Shown piece after piece: positions 53,976-63,162 of a stretch of DNA of 64,000 nt. The stretch comes from Arcobacter defluvii (GTDB taxonomy: Bacteria; Campylobacterota; Campylobacteria; Campylobacterales; Arcobacteraceae), in the NCBI RefSeq assembly GCF_013201725.1, contig NZ_CP053835.1:868001-932000 (forward strand), written 5' to 3'. Below the pieces are notes generated by a model. It was given only the letters and a program-made list of their open reading frames with translations. It was not told the origin of the DNA and ran no database searches. How positions within the stretch are numbered: position 1 is the first letter of the stretch; each line of letters begins with the position of its first letter. The translations under genes were made by a program, and so were the position numbers.

Positions 53976-54758
53976 ATGAAAAAATTTTTATTTATTTTAT
54001 TCTTCTTTCCAGTTTTTTTATTCTCAAAATACCAAGTTATTACTTATTTCCCTTTAGAATCTTATTTAGTTAGAAAAATAGCACATGAAGAGGTAAAAAT
54101 AAGAGAAATTTCCAATAGATATATTTCTGAATATCAAGAATTACCTTATTCTGAGATTTCAAAACTTTCAAATGCAAAAGCTTATTTTCATTTTTCTTTA
54201 GATGTAGAAAATAAATATGCAAAAATATTAAAAGAAAAAAATCCAGAAATAATTCTTGTTGATCTTTCTTCTAATATTTTTAAAATTGATGATAATCCTT
54301 ATGTTTGGACAGATCCTTTACTTTTACGTGAAGTAGCAAAAAATATATATGAAACATTAGTAATCATAAACAAAGATAAAAAAGACTTTTATAAAAAAAA
54401 TTATGAAATTTTTTTAAATGAAATTGATGATACATTTTTAAGAATCAAACAAAAATTTAGAAGTAGTGAAACAAATGTCATTTATGTTTTTGATGACTAT
54501 TGGGAATATTTTACAAGAAGATTTAGAATTAAAACTATTAGAAGAGAGAAAAAATATATAAGTATACAAGATGTACCAGAATTAATTAAATTTACTCAAA
54601 AAAAAGATGTAAAAAAAATATTATTTCTTGATAATTATGATTACAATCTTGCCCTTTCTCTTGGTACAAATTTAAATATTCAAATTGTCCAAGAAGATAT
54701 ATTTAATTCAAACTGGCAAATAAATTTATTAGAACTGACAGATAAACTTTCAAAATAA
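53976..54758 (+). CDS. ZnuA-family-like periplasmic protein without the usual metal histidines
   Basis: 260 residues with a signal peptide (KKFLFILFFFPVFLFS). The fold and order match metal-binding proteins of ABC importers (ZnuA/TroA): VITYFPLESYLVRKIA, NPEIILVDLSSN, then NPYVWTDPLLLREVAKNIYETL, equivalent to the DPHxWLDP motif. But the metal-ligand histidines are missing: that motif has Tyr instead of His, and the region usually rich in His is absent. No permease or ATPase gene is next to it. It may bind another ligand or serve a non-transport role. It follows aspS by 19 bp, with AAAGAAGAG as ribosome-binding site. Confidence 0.7.
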   Translation: MKKFLFILFFFPVFLFSKYQVITYFPLESYLVRKIAHEEVKIREISNRYISEYQELPYSEISKLSNAKAYFHFSLDVENKYAKILKEKNPEIILVDLSSNIFKIDDNPYVWTDPLLLREVAKNIYETLVIINKDKKDFYKKNYEIFLNEIDDTFLRIKQKFRSSETNVIYVFDDYWEYFTRRFRIKTIRREKKYISIQDVPELIKFTQKKDVKKILFLDNYDYNLALSLGTNLNIQIVQEDIFNSNWQINLLELTDKLSK

Positions 54759-54792
54759 GCAAAAAAAATTATTTTTCATAATATGTTATTTT

Positions 54793-54836
54793 ATATACAG
54801 CTGTATATTTAAAAAAAATTTTAATTGCAATATAAT
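54793..54836 (+). promoter_or_regulatory. Promoter with perfect palindrome upstream of the CheW-domain gene
   Basis: ATATACAGCTGTATAT at 54793-54808 is a perfect 16-bp palindrome, 22 bp before TATAAT at 54831-54836. The ribosome-binding site TAGGAAA is at about 54853. The palindrome lies where an activator or the -35 would bind. Confidence 0.5.
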
Positions 54837-54866
54837 CTTATTATAGAAAAAAATAGGAAATAACAG

Positions 54867-57455
54867 ATGTCAAATAATAATATTATTAATTACAAAGGAA
54901 TTAATATAAAAGCTGATTTGTATCCAATAATAAAACATATAGAAGATGTTGATAAATACAAAGATGAATTAGGAAGATTGAGCTCTTCTTGGGATATGTT
55001 AGCCCTGTTAGGACAATTAGGTGATATAAATATTGATATAGGTAAAACAAAAGAAAATTTTTTAAATTTAACTTCAACTTTATTAAATCATTTAAGTGAA
55101 CAACAAGTAAAAAGAGTTGCACAAGAAATGAAATTTAAGGCACAAGTTGCAATAGATGTACTTATTAGAAATCTTTTTGAAAGAACAGCAGATATTGGAT
55201 TTTTAGCAACTGATGATGATATAAGAATATTTATTCAAAATTATGTTTCAAAATATAATGATGAAAGTTTAGTTTTAAGACAAAATATACAAAAAAGATT
55301 TAAAGAATATGTATCAAAATATTCAGTATATTTTGATATTGTTTTATTAGATACTTATGGAAAAATAGTTGTAAGATTAAATGATGATATTAAAGTAGAA
55401 AAAGTTGATACTTCATTTGTTCAAAAAGTTTTAAATTCAAATGATGATTATGTTGAAACATATAAATATCATGATTTTATTCCTCAATATAAAAAGTCTT
55501 TAGTTTATTCATACAAAGTTACAAAATCAAATGATTCAAATTCAGAAAATTTAGGAGTATTAGCACTTTGTTTTAAATTTTCAGATGAAATGAATGGAAT
55601 TTTCAATAATTTAATTGATGAAAAAAATAAAGAGTGTTTAGTAATATTAGATGAAGATGGATATGTAATAGCAAGTAGCGATAAAGAACATATTGGTTTA
55701 GGCGCAAAACTTCCAATTATTTTAAATGAAAACTATAAAATCATCTCTTATGCAGGACGTGATTATATAGCAAAAACATGTGAAACAAATGGTTATCAAG
55801 GTTTTTATGGTTTAAAATGGTACGGACATATTATGATTCCACTTGAATATGCTTTTTTAAGTGATGAATTAAATTCTATAAAAGTTGATAATAAAATCAT
55901 AAATGCAATGATGGAAAATGAACAACATTTTTCAAAAGAGTTAAAAGAAGTTTTTAATAAAAGTAGAACTATTCAAGATAATTTGACAAGAGTTATCTGG
56001 AATGGAAATATTGTTCAAAGTAAATTAAATTCTGTAAATAGAGAATTTTCAAAATCTTTATTAAATGAGATAGGAATTACTGGTAATAAAGCAAACTCTT
56101 CATTGGAAAATTTAAATCAAACAATCATATCTGCAATATTAAAAGATAGTGAATTTTTATCATCTTTAGCAATTGATATAATGGATAGAAATTTATATGA
56201 AAGAGCTAATGATTGTAGATGGTGGGCATTAAACTCATATTTTAGAGAAACATTTGATAATTATTCAATTTTACATAATAAAAAAAGTGAAATTACATCA
56301 ATTCTAAAATATATAAATGAACTATATACAGTTTATACAAATCTTATTATTTTTGACAAATCAGGAAAAATAATAGCTGTTTCAAATGAAAAAGAAGACC
56401 ATTTAGTAGGAAAAATTTTAACTCAAGAATGGGTAGAAAAAACTTTAAATTTGAAAGATACATCAAAATATACAGTATCAAAATTTGAAAAAACAAATCT
56501 TTATAACAATGAATCAACATACATTTATAGCAGTGCAATTAGATCTTTAAAAGATGAAAAACAAATTACAGGTGGAATTGCTGTTGTTTTTGATTCTACT
56601 CCACAGTTTTATTCTATGTTAGAAGAGACAATGCCTAAAGATGCAAATGGAGAAAAAGTTCCTGGTGTATTTGCTATATTTACAGATAAAAATAAACAGA
56701 TAATTTCTTCAACAAATGATGATTTAGAAGTTGATTCTTATTTAAATATTGATGATATGTTTTTTACTTTAAAAAATGCACAAAATATGAGTAAAATTAT
56801 TGAATTTAATGGCTCATATTATGCTGTAGGTGCAAAATGTTCAACAGGATATAGGGAGTATAAAAGTAGAGTTGATGATTATAAAAATGATGTAATATGT
56901 TTTGTTTTTGTTTATATTGGAAGTATAAATTGTTATACATTTCTTGAAAATACAAAATCTAAATTTTTATCTTCAGTAAAAACAAAATTTACTCCTTCAA
57001 GTATGGAGTTAGCAACTTTTTATTTAGGAAAAAAATTTTTAGCTGTAAATGCAAAAAATGTAATAGAATCAATTGGAATTGAAGAGTTACAAGAATCAAT
57101 AGATATGGACAAAAAGAACCATTTTAAAGGTATGGTTTTATATAAAGATAAATTAGTTTCAGTTTTAGATATAAGAGATTTTGTAAATGAAGAAATTACA
57201 AATGAAAAACTAACAAATATAATTTTAGTTGAATATGATAAAGATAATATTCAACATTGTGTTGGAATTATGGTTTCTTCTTTAGAAACAGTTTGTGTTG
57301 TTGAAGAAAAAACTATTCAACATATTCAAAATCATTTCTTAGGAGCAGGAACTTTAATAGAAAGTTTAGTTGAGATTAAAGAGTTAGAAGATTCAAAAAT
57401 AGCAATGATGTTAGATATTAAAAAACTTGATACAAATTTAACAAAAAGAGTTTAA
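54867..57455 (+). CDS. Cytoplasmic Cache-like sensor fused to a CheW domain
   Basis: 862 residues with no membrane segment or signal peptide. Two Cache/PAS-like ligand-binding modules can be traced: about residues 85-330 (VYFDIVLLDTYGKIVVRLND, VILDEDGYVIASSDKEHIG) and about 440-680 (NLIIFDKSGKIIAVSNEKEDH). The last 150 residues are a CheW domain: LATFYLGKKFLAVNAKNVIES, KGMVLYKDKLVSVLDIRDFV, and the VCVVEEKTIQHI segment. CheW normally couples chemoreceptors to CheA. A soluble sensor carrying its own CheW could feed internal signals into the array. It is not a methyl-accepting protein (no receptor tip). Monocistronic, with its own promoter. Confidence 0.78.
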   Translation: MSNNNIINYKGINIKADLYPIIKHIEDVDKYKDELGRLSSSWDMLALLGQLGDINIDIGKTKENFLNLTSTLLNHLSEQQVKRVAQEMKFKAQVAIDVLIRNLFERTADIGFLATDDDIRIFIQNYVSKYNDESLVLRQNIQKRFKEYVSKYSVYFDIVLLDTYGKIVVRLNDDIKVEKVDTSFVQKVLNSNDDYVETYKYHDFIPQYKKSLVYSYKVTKSNDSNSENLGVLALCFKFSDEMNGIFNNLIDEKNKECLVILDEDGYVIASSDKEHIGLGAKLPIILNENYKIISYAGRDYIAKTCETNGYQGFYGLKWYGHIMIPLEYAFLSDELNSIKVDNKIINAMMENEQHFSKELKEVFNKSRTIQDNLTRVIWNGNIVQSKLNSVNREFSKSLLNEIGITGNKANSSLENLNQTIISAILKDSEFLSSLAIDIMDRNLYERANDCRWWALNSYFRETFDNYSILHNKKSEITSILKYINELYTVYTNLIIFDKSGKIIAVSNEKEDHLVGKILTQEWVEKTLNLKDTSKYTVSKFEKTNLYNNESTYIYSSAIRSLKDEKQITGGIAVVFDSTPQFYSMLEETMPKDANGEKVPGVFAIFTDKNKQIISSTNDDLEVDSYLNIDDMFFTLKNAQNMSKIIEFNGSYYAVGAKCSTGYREYKSRVDDYKNDVICFVFVYIGSINCYTFLENTKSKFLSSVKTKFTPSSMELATFYLGKKFLAVNAKNVIESIGIEELQESIDMDKKNHFKGMVLYKDKLVSVLDIRDFVNEEITNEKLTNIILVEYDKDNIQHCVGIMVSSLETVCVVEEKTIQHIQNHFLGAGTLIESLVEIKELEDSKIAMMLDIKKLDTNLTKRV

Positions 57456-57527
57456 TTTTTTATAGTAGGGGTTAAAATATATTCAGGCACAATACGAAAA
57501 AACTAATATATTTTATAAAGAAGAAAA

Positions 57528-59294
57528 ATGAATAATTCAGAAAAATTAAATAAATTTTTACCTACTACAAAAAAAGAGATGAATGAACGTGGTTGGGATG
57601 AACTTGATGTCATCCTAATCACAGGTGATGCCTATATAGATTCTCCATTTATGGGAATTGCAGTTGTTGGAAGACTGCTTGAAGATATAGGACTTCGTGT
57701 TGGAATTATAGGTCAGCCTGATGTAAATAGTGATGTTGATATTAAAAGATTAGGCGAACCAAAACTGTTTTGGGGAGTAAGTGGTGGAAGCATTGATTCA
57801 ATGGTTTCAAACTATACTGCAACTAAAAAATTTAGAAATGATGATGACTATACTCCTGGTGGAAAAAACAATAAAAGACCAGATAGAGCTACTTTAGTAT
57901 ATACAAATCTAATCAGAAGATATTTTAAAAATACTGTTCCTATTGTTCTTGGTGGAATTGAAGCAAGTCTTAGAAGACTTACTCATTATGACTACTGGAC
58001 AAATAAACTTAGAAAACCAATATTATTTGATACCAAAGCTGATTATATGGTTTATGGTATGGCTGAACAAGCAATAATGGATTTGGGTAATTATCTAAAA
58101 GAAGGAAAAGACCCAAGAACTATAAAAGGACTTTGTTATATCTCAAAAGAACCAGTAAATGATTATCTACAAATTCCATCACATCAAGAGTGTTTAGATT
58201 TTAAAGAAAAATATATTGACCTTTTTAAAACTTTTTATGACAATAATGACCCAGTTTATTCAAAAGGTTTATGCCAAGAGATTGATGGACGATATTTAAT
58301 CCAAAATCCACCAAGCAGGCATTTGGAAGAAGAAGAGATGGATCATATTGCATCTTTTCCATATCAAAGAGATTTACATCCATATCATGCAAAAGAGGGA
58401 AAAGTAAAATGTCTTGAAACTATTAAGTTTTCTATTATGACTCACCATGGATGTTGGGGAGAGTGTAACTTCTGTGCAATTGCTGCTCATCAAGGAAGAA
58501 CTATACGAACTAGAAGCGAAAAAAATATTTTAGCTGAAGCAAAACACTTTACAACAATGAAAGATTTTAAAGGAATTATTTCAGATGTTGGAGGACCAAC
58601 TGCTAATATGTATGGATATGAGTGTAAGAAAAAAATAAATCTTGGAACTTGTGTTGATAATAAAAGATGTGTAGATGCTCACAGACTTTGTCGAACGATG
58701 AAAGTTGACCATAGTAGAAACATACAACTTTTAAAAGATATTAGAGCTGTTCCTGGAATTAAAAAAGCATTTGTGGCTTCAGGCGTTCGATATGATTTAA
58801 TCACAGCTGATAAAAAGCATGGAAAAGAGTATTTAAAAGAGATGATAGACCATCATATTTCAGGGCAAATGAAAGTAGCACCAGAACATACAAATGATGA
58901 GGTTTTACATCATATGGGAAAACCTGGAAAACAAACGTTAATTGATTTTAAAAAGATGTATGATGATTTAAATAAAGAATCTGGTAAAAAACAGTTTTTA
59001 ACATATTATTTAATTGCTGCACATCCAGGTTGTGAAGAAAAACATATGCATGAGTTAAAGCAGTTTACAACACATGAATTAAAAATGAATCCAGAACAAG
59101 CTCAGGTATTTACTCCAACACCAGGGACTTACTCAGCTGTTATGTATTACACAGAAATGGATCCATTTACTAAGAAAAAAATATTTGTTGAAAAAGACCA
59201 AAGAAGAAAAGAGAAACAAAAAGAGATTGTAGTTGCAAAAAATAAATTTGCAACAAACAATAAAAAGCCATTTACTTCTGGAATGCAAGGCTAG
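57528..59294 (+). CDS. YgiQ-family radical SAM protein
   Basis: 588 residues. The N-terminal part (GWDELDVILITGDAYIDSPF, then GRLLEDIGLRVGIIGQPD) is a B12-binding-like fold without the DxHxxG site. It is followed by the radical SAM cluster motif CWGECNFC (C-x3-C-x2-C) near residue 311 and typical YgiQ blocks (SDVGGPTANMYG, APEHTNDEVLHHMGKPG). The reaction of YgiQ proteins is not firmly established, though they are widespread in anaerobes and Campylobacterota. The end converges with adk across a strong hairpin. Ribosome-binding site GAAGAAAA precedes ATG 57528. Confidence 0.92.
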   Translation: MNNSEKLNKFLPTTKKEMNERGWDELDVILITGDAYIDSPFMGIAVVGRLLEDIGLRVGIIGQPDVNSDVDIKRLGEPKLFWGVSGGSIDSMVSNYTATKKFRNDDDYTPGGKNNKRPDRATLVYTNLIRRYFKNTVPIVLGGIEASLRRLTHYDYWTNKLRKPILFDTKADYMVYGMAEQAIMDLGNYLKEGKDPRTIKGLCYISKEPVNDYLQIPSHQECLDFKEKYIDLFKTFYDNNDPVYSKGLCQEIDGRYLIQNPPSRHLEEEEMDHIASFPYQRDLHPYHAKEGKVKCLETIKFSIMTHHGCWGECNFCAIAAHQGRTIRTRSEKNILAEAKHFTTMKDFKGIISDVGGPTANMYGYECKKKINLGTCVDNKRCVDAHRLCRTMKVDHSRNIQLLKDIRAVPGIKKAFVASGVRYDLITADKKHGKEYLKEMIDHHISGQMKVAPEHTNDEVLHHMGKPGKQTLIDFKKMYDDLNKESGKKQFLTYYLIAAHPGCEEKHMHELKQFTTHELKMNPEQAQVFTPTPGTYSAVMYYTEMDPFTKKKIFVEKDQRRKEKQKEIVVAKNKFATNNKKPFTSGMQG

Positions 59295-59314
59295 AATTTT
59301 TAATAATTTTAAAT

Positions 59315-59350
59315 AAAAAAAAGGGGCAACTAAAATTAGTCCCCTTTTTA
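59315..59350. terminator. Bidirectional terminator hairpin, ygiQ-like gene / adk
   Basis: AAAAAAGGGG (to 59326) pairs with CCCCTTTTT (59341-59349), with an inner ACTA/TAGT extension. The A and T tracts on both sides suit termination in both directions for two convergent genes. Confidence 0.8.
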
Positions 59351-59367
59351 CTTTTTTAAAAAAGAGT

Positions 59368-60009
59368 TTACGCTAAAGCGTTGAACATATCTGCTGTAAC
59401 TTCTGAAACATCTTTTGTTCCATCAAGTTCCATAAATACACCCATTTTTGTATAGAATTCAATTAATGGTGCAGTTTGTGTGTGGTATGCATCAAGTCTA
59501 CTAATAACAGTTTGGGCATTGTCATCTTTTCTGATGATTAATTCACCACCACAGTAGTCACAATCATTTTCTTTTTTAGATGGATTAAATTCTACATGGA
59601 AAGATGCTCCACATTTTGAACATACTCTTCTTCCTGTAATTCTTCCAACGATTAATTCATCAGGAACATTTAATGAGATAACTTTATCTAAAGAGATTCC
59701 CATATTTTTCATTAGTTCATTTAAAGCCTCAGCTTGAGCTAAAGTTCTTGGAAAACCATCAAGAATAAAACCATCTTTACAGTCAGACTCAGCTAATCTA
59801 TCTTTAATAATACCAATAATAGTAGAATCTGGAACTAACTGTCCAGCGTCCATAAATTTTTTTGCTTCCATTCCCATATCAGTTTTATCTGCAATAGCTG
59901 CTCTTAAAATATCGCCTGTTGAGATTTGTGGAATGTTATATTTTTCGATTAAAAATTTTGCTTGTGTCCCTTTACCAGCACCAGGTGCTCCAAATAGCAT
60001 TAAATTCAT
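59368..60009 (-). CDS. adk: Adenylate kinase with zinc-type lid
   Basis: 213 residues, the long form. P-loop GAPGAGKGTQAKFL (residues 7-20), STGDILRAAIADKTDMG, GFILDGFPRTLAQAEAL, the LID beginning GRITGRRVCSKCGASFHVEFN with a four-Cys zinc site (CSKC...CDYC), and RLDAYHTQTAPLIEFY. Interconverts AMP and ATP with two ADP. In E. coli adk lies elsewhere, and in many bacteria between secY and map; here it is divergent from a second, short adenylate kinase at 60141 with a 131-bp gap. Confidence 0.95.
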   Translation of the reverse strand: MNLMLFGAPGAGKGTQAKFLIEKYNIPQISTGDILRAAIADKTDMGMEAKKFMDAGQLVPDSTIIGIIKDRLAESDCKDGFILDGFPRTLAQAEALNELMKNMGISLDKVISLNVPDELIVGRITGRRVCSKCGASFHVEFNPSKKENDCDYCGGELIIRKDDNAQTVISRLDAYHTQTAPLIEFYTKMGVFMELDGTKDVSEVTADMFNALA

Positions 60010-60140
60010 ATTTCGTTTCCTTAATTTTTCGTGTATTGTATAAAAAAAGCTTTTAATAATACATAAGCTCTAAATACTACATCAAGAATTTAAATGATTT
60101 TTGATACAATTATTCCCTCAAAATTCAACTAAGGTTATAA

Positions 60141-60710
60141 ATGAAAAAATTATTTTTAATTATTGGGGCACCTGGCAGTGGCAAAACTACTGATGCAGAA
60201 TTAATTGCAGTAAATCACAATAATATAACTCATTATTCAACTGGTGATATGTTTAGGACAGAAGTATCAAGTGGATCTCAAAGAGGTCAAATAATTGAAA
60301 AATATATAAGTGCAGGAAATATTGTACCAATTGATATAGCTATTGAAACAATTATTGGAGCTATAAAAAAAGCATCAACAGATATTGTGATTATCGATGG
60401 ATATCCAAGAAGTATAGAACAAATGGTTGAATTAGATAAATATTTAGCAAATGAAGATGAAGTAGAGTTAGTAAACTGTATAGAAGTTGAAGTTAGTGAA
60501 CAAGTTGCAAGAGATAGAGTTTTAGGACGTGCAAGGGGAACTGATGACAATGTTGAAGTATTTAACAATAGAATGAAAGTTTTTGCTGAACCATTAGAAG
60601 AAATTAGAGCATTTTATTCAAAAAAAGATTTATTAAAAGTAATAAATGGGGAAGGAACTATTAAAGAAATTGTAGATGAAATGGAAAAATTTATCCAATC
60701 GAGAATTTAA
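60141..60710 (+). CDS. Second adenylate kinase, short Campylobacter type
   Basis: 189 residues without the zinc lid. P-loop [16 protein letters not shown] (residues 8-23), [36 protein letters not shown], and the short lid [12 protein letters not shown]. The pattern is the one I know from Campylobacter jejuni adenylate kinase, which lacks the insert seen in E. coli Adk. It is diverged from its neighbour at 59368, so it is not a recent duplicate. A UMP/CMP-kinase-like role or a regulatory copy is possible. The last base overlaps the next gene's ATG (60710). Confidence 0.88.
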   Translation: MKKLFLIIGAPGSGKTTDAELIAVNHNNITHYSTGDMFRTEVSSGSQRGQIIEKYISAGNIVPIDIAIETIIGAIKKASTDIVIIDGYPRSIEQMVELDKYLANEDEVELVNCIEVEVSEQVARDRVLGRARGTDDNVEVFNNRMKVFAEPLEEIRAFYSKKDLLKVINGEGTIKEIVDEMEKFIQSRI

Positions 60711-61471
60711 TGAGTACTCAAAAAATCAATTTTTATTCAGTGATTATTGGTACTGAATTACTAAATGGACGTCGTAAAGATGCCCATTTTTCTTTCTTAA
60801 ACGAACAACTTTTAAAAAGAGGTTGGGAACAAAAAGGCTCTTTTGTAATAGAAGATGACCAAAAACTTATGTTTGATATTTTTAATCTTATAAAATCTGA
60901 TCCAAATTCTGTTATGTTTTGTTTTGGTGGGATTGGAGCTACACCTGACGATTATACTAGAGTTGTAGCTGCAAAGGCATTTACAAATGGAAAAATGGAA
61001 TTTCATGAAGAGGCAAAAAATAGAATTATAAATCAATTTAAAGAAGAAGCTTATCCTCACAGAATAAATATGGCATATCTGCCAATAAATGCAAAACTTC
61101 TTACAAATGTAGTAAATGATGTAGCTGGATTTTATCTTGAAGATAGATTTTTTTTCACTCCAGGTTTTCCATCTATGAGTCAAGCTATGGTAATGGAAGC
61201 ATTAGATAAATTATATCCAAAATCAAATATTGAAAAATATAGAAATACAATGACTATAGAAACAAGTGAAAATGATTTGATTGATACTATGAAAAAAATT
61301 CCTTCACATCTTGATTTTTCATCATTACCTAAAATAATAGCAGATAAAAGAAAAGTTGTGATTAGTCTTGCTGGATATGATAAAGATGAAGTTGATAAAT
61401 ATTTTCAATATTTTATAGAATTTTGTGAAAAAAATGAAAAAGAGTTTATCTTAGAAGATATAAGTTTATAG
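60710..61471 (+). CDS. CinA N-terminal / MoaB-like molybdopterin-binding domain protein
   Basis: 253 residues. IGTELLNGRRKDAHFSFLNEQLLKRG and FCFGGIGATPDDYTRVVAAKAF (in pieces) are the MocF motifs of CinA and MoeA/MogA families; FFTPGFPSMSQAMVMEALDKL follows. The C-terminal amide-hydrolase (PncC) domain of full CinA is absent, so only the ADP-ribose-pyrophosphatase-like N-domain is present. It overlaps the preceding adenylate kinase by one base (TAATG), which suggests coupling, and converges with the Sel1 gene after 1 bp. Confidence 0.85.
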   Translation: MSTQKINFYSVIIGTELLNGRRKDAHFSFLNEQLLKRGWEQKGSFVIEDDQKLMFDIFNLIKSDPNSVMFCFGGIGATPDDYTRVVAAKAFTNGKMEFHEEAKNRIINQFKEEAYPHRINMAYLPINAKLLTNVVNDVAGFYLEDRFFFTPGFPSMSQAMVMEALDKLYPKSNIEKYRNTMTIETSENDLIDTMKKIPSHLDFSSLPKIIADKRKVVISLAGYDKDEVDKYFQYFIEFCEKNEKEFILEDISL

Positions 61472-61472
61472 T

Positions 61473-62141
61473 TTATTTAACAGGCTCATTATAATCACCA
61501 ATTTTCCAACCATCATCTTTTGGATATTTTCCTAGATTATAGTCATTCCAAACTTTTACACAAAGTTTGTTCCCTTTTTGGTACTCATCATTTGCAAAAA
61601 CATGAGCTCTTCCAAAATTTGGAAAAACTCCCATTCCTGCTGCATACATATATGCAATATAGCAGTTTGCTTCGTACTCTTTTTGTTTTGAAGCTAGTTT
61701 GAAGTAGTGTAAAGCTTTTTCATAATCTTTATCTACTATTTCTCCCATCAAAAGAAATCTTCCTATCATCATTTGAGATTTTGCATGACCTTTATTTGCT
61801 GCATCAACAAAAAAATTATAGGCTTTTACTAAATTATAATATTGAGTTGATTTTGATAGATGAATTTTTCCAAGAACATAAGTCGATTCTAAAAATCCTA
61901 AATTTGAAGCTTTTGTGAAATATTCATATGCTTTATTTACATTTTTAGCTATTCCATCACCAGTTAGATAAATAATACCTAACTCATGGATAGCTTTTGG
62001 ATTATTATCTTTCTCTAACTCTTTATAATAACCCAATGCTTTCATTGTTCCTTGCACTTTATGAATAGTATAAACTTCTTCAAATGTCATTGCATTTGAA
62101 AGAGTTACTAAAACAAAAAGTGAAAGAACAAATTTTTTCAT
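61473..62141 (-). CDS. Sel1-like repeat (TPR) exported protein
   Basis: 222 residues. A signal peptide ([16 protein letters not shown]) is followed by four to five Sel1-like repeats with the A-x3-LG-x2-Y pattern ([29 protein letters not shown] in pieces, [26 protein letters not shown]). Such proteins act as scaffolds or interaction partners; in Helicobacter, related cysteine-rich Hcp proteins are secreted. Here there are few cysteines (two). The start overlaps the alr stop by 4 bp (ATGA), implying a uvrC-alr-sel1 operon. Confidence 0.82.
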   Translation of the reverse strand: MKKFVLSLFVLVTLSNAMTFEEVYTIHKVQGTMKALGYYKELEKDNNPKAIHELGIIYLTGDGIAKNVNKAYEYFTKASNLGFLESTYVLGKIHLSKSTQYYNLVKAYNFFVDAANKGHAKSQMMIGRFLLMGEIVDKDYEKALHYFKLASKQKEYEANCYIAYMYAAGMGVFPNFGRAHVFANDEYQKGNKLCVKVWNDYNLGKYPKDDGWKIGDYNEPVK

Positions 62142-63160
62142 ACTATTTCTTTTTCTATATTTGGATTTAGTGTTGTTGTGATTTCATAAGTAATTGTATC
62201 ATGAACTTTTGCTAAAGCATTTACATCATCAAAAATACAAACTTTTTCATCATCTGTATTTAAAGATAAATTATCCATTGATACTCGACCTAAAACTTTA
62301 TAACCTTTTGGAGTAGTATAAGTTTTTCTTTCATTTAATCTTAAAAAACCATCTCCATAACCAACATCATAATTTGAAACAATCATATCTTCAGTTGCTG
62401 AAAATTTACCACCATAACCTACACTTTGACCTTTTTTTAAAGTTCTAGTTGAAATTCTATTTGCCCAAAGTGACATAACAGGTTTTAATTTTGGAAATTT
62501 AAATACATCTGCATTATCTATGTATCCATAAGTTGCTATTCCCACTCTTGCAAAATCTTCATCAAAATCTGATGTTCTAAAAAGTGCTGCTGAGTTACAA
62601 GAATGGAAAGCCGGAATAGGTAAAGAAAGTTGTTCACATATTTTTTTCACATTCTCTTTAATACTAGAAAAAACGGCTTTTTGCCAGAAAAAGTTTGTTG
62701 ATAATTCATCAGCACCTTTATGATGTGTGAATACTCCTGTAATGTGTATATTTCTCTTAGAAAGCCCTAAAATAGCCTTTTCTAGCTCAGAAGGTTTTAT
62801 TCCACTTCTGTGCATTCCTGTATCAATTTTGATATGGACATTTGAATTTATGGGTAGTCTTTCAATGTCTTCACATGTGTTGAGTGCTATGTGAAAAGTA
62901 TGTGAATAAGTGTGAAAAGATTTTTCTGCAAGTATTACAATATAATCAAAGAATTTTTCAATTTTAAGTGCATCATCTATTGTTCTAACGACTGCTTTTT
63001 TAATTCCATATTCACTTGCAAGTTTTCCTATTTCAATAAGTCCATGTCCATAAGCATTATCTTTTAAAACAACTGCAACCTTTTCAATTGAGCCAGCTTT
63101 TTTTGAAATAATATCTAGATTGTAAAATAGATTTTCTTTTCTTAATAAGATTTTTGCCAA
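62138..63160 (-). CDS. alr: Alanine racemase
   Basis: Converts L- to D-alanine for peptidoglycan. 340 residues, fold type III PLP enzyme. The PLP lysine is in [11 protein letters not shown] (K33). [29 protein letters not shown] and the catalytic Tyr in VGYGDGF are conserved. It is shorter than typical Alr (about 360). Its D-Ala feeds ddl and murF at 32645-35831. The start is 2 bp after the uvrC stop. Confidence 0.95.
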   Translation of the reverse strand: MAKILLRKENLFYNLDIISKKAGSIEKVAVVLKDNAYGHGLIEIGKLASEYGIKKAVVRTIDDALKIEKFFDYIVILAEKSFHTYSHTFHIALNTCEDIERLPINSNVHIKIDTGMHRSGIKPSELEKAILGLSKRNIHITGVFTHHKGADELSTNFFWQKAVFSSIKENVKKICEQLSLPIPAFHSCNSAALFRTSDFDEDFARVGIATYGYIDNADVFKFPKLKPVMSLWANRISTRTLKKGQSVGYGGKFSATEDMIVSNYDVGYGDGFLRLNERKTYTTPKGYKVLGRVSMDNLSLNTDDEKVCIFDDVNALAKVHDTITYEITTTLNPNIEKEIV

Positions 63161-63162
63161 AA

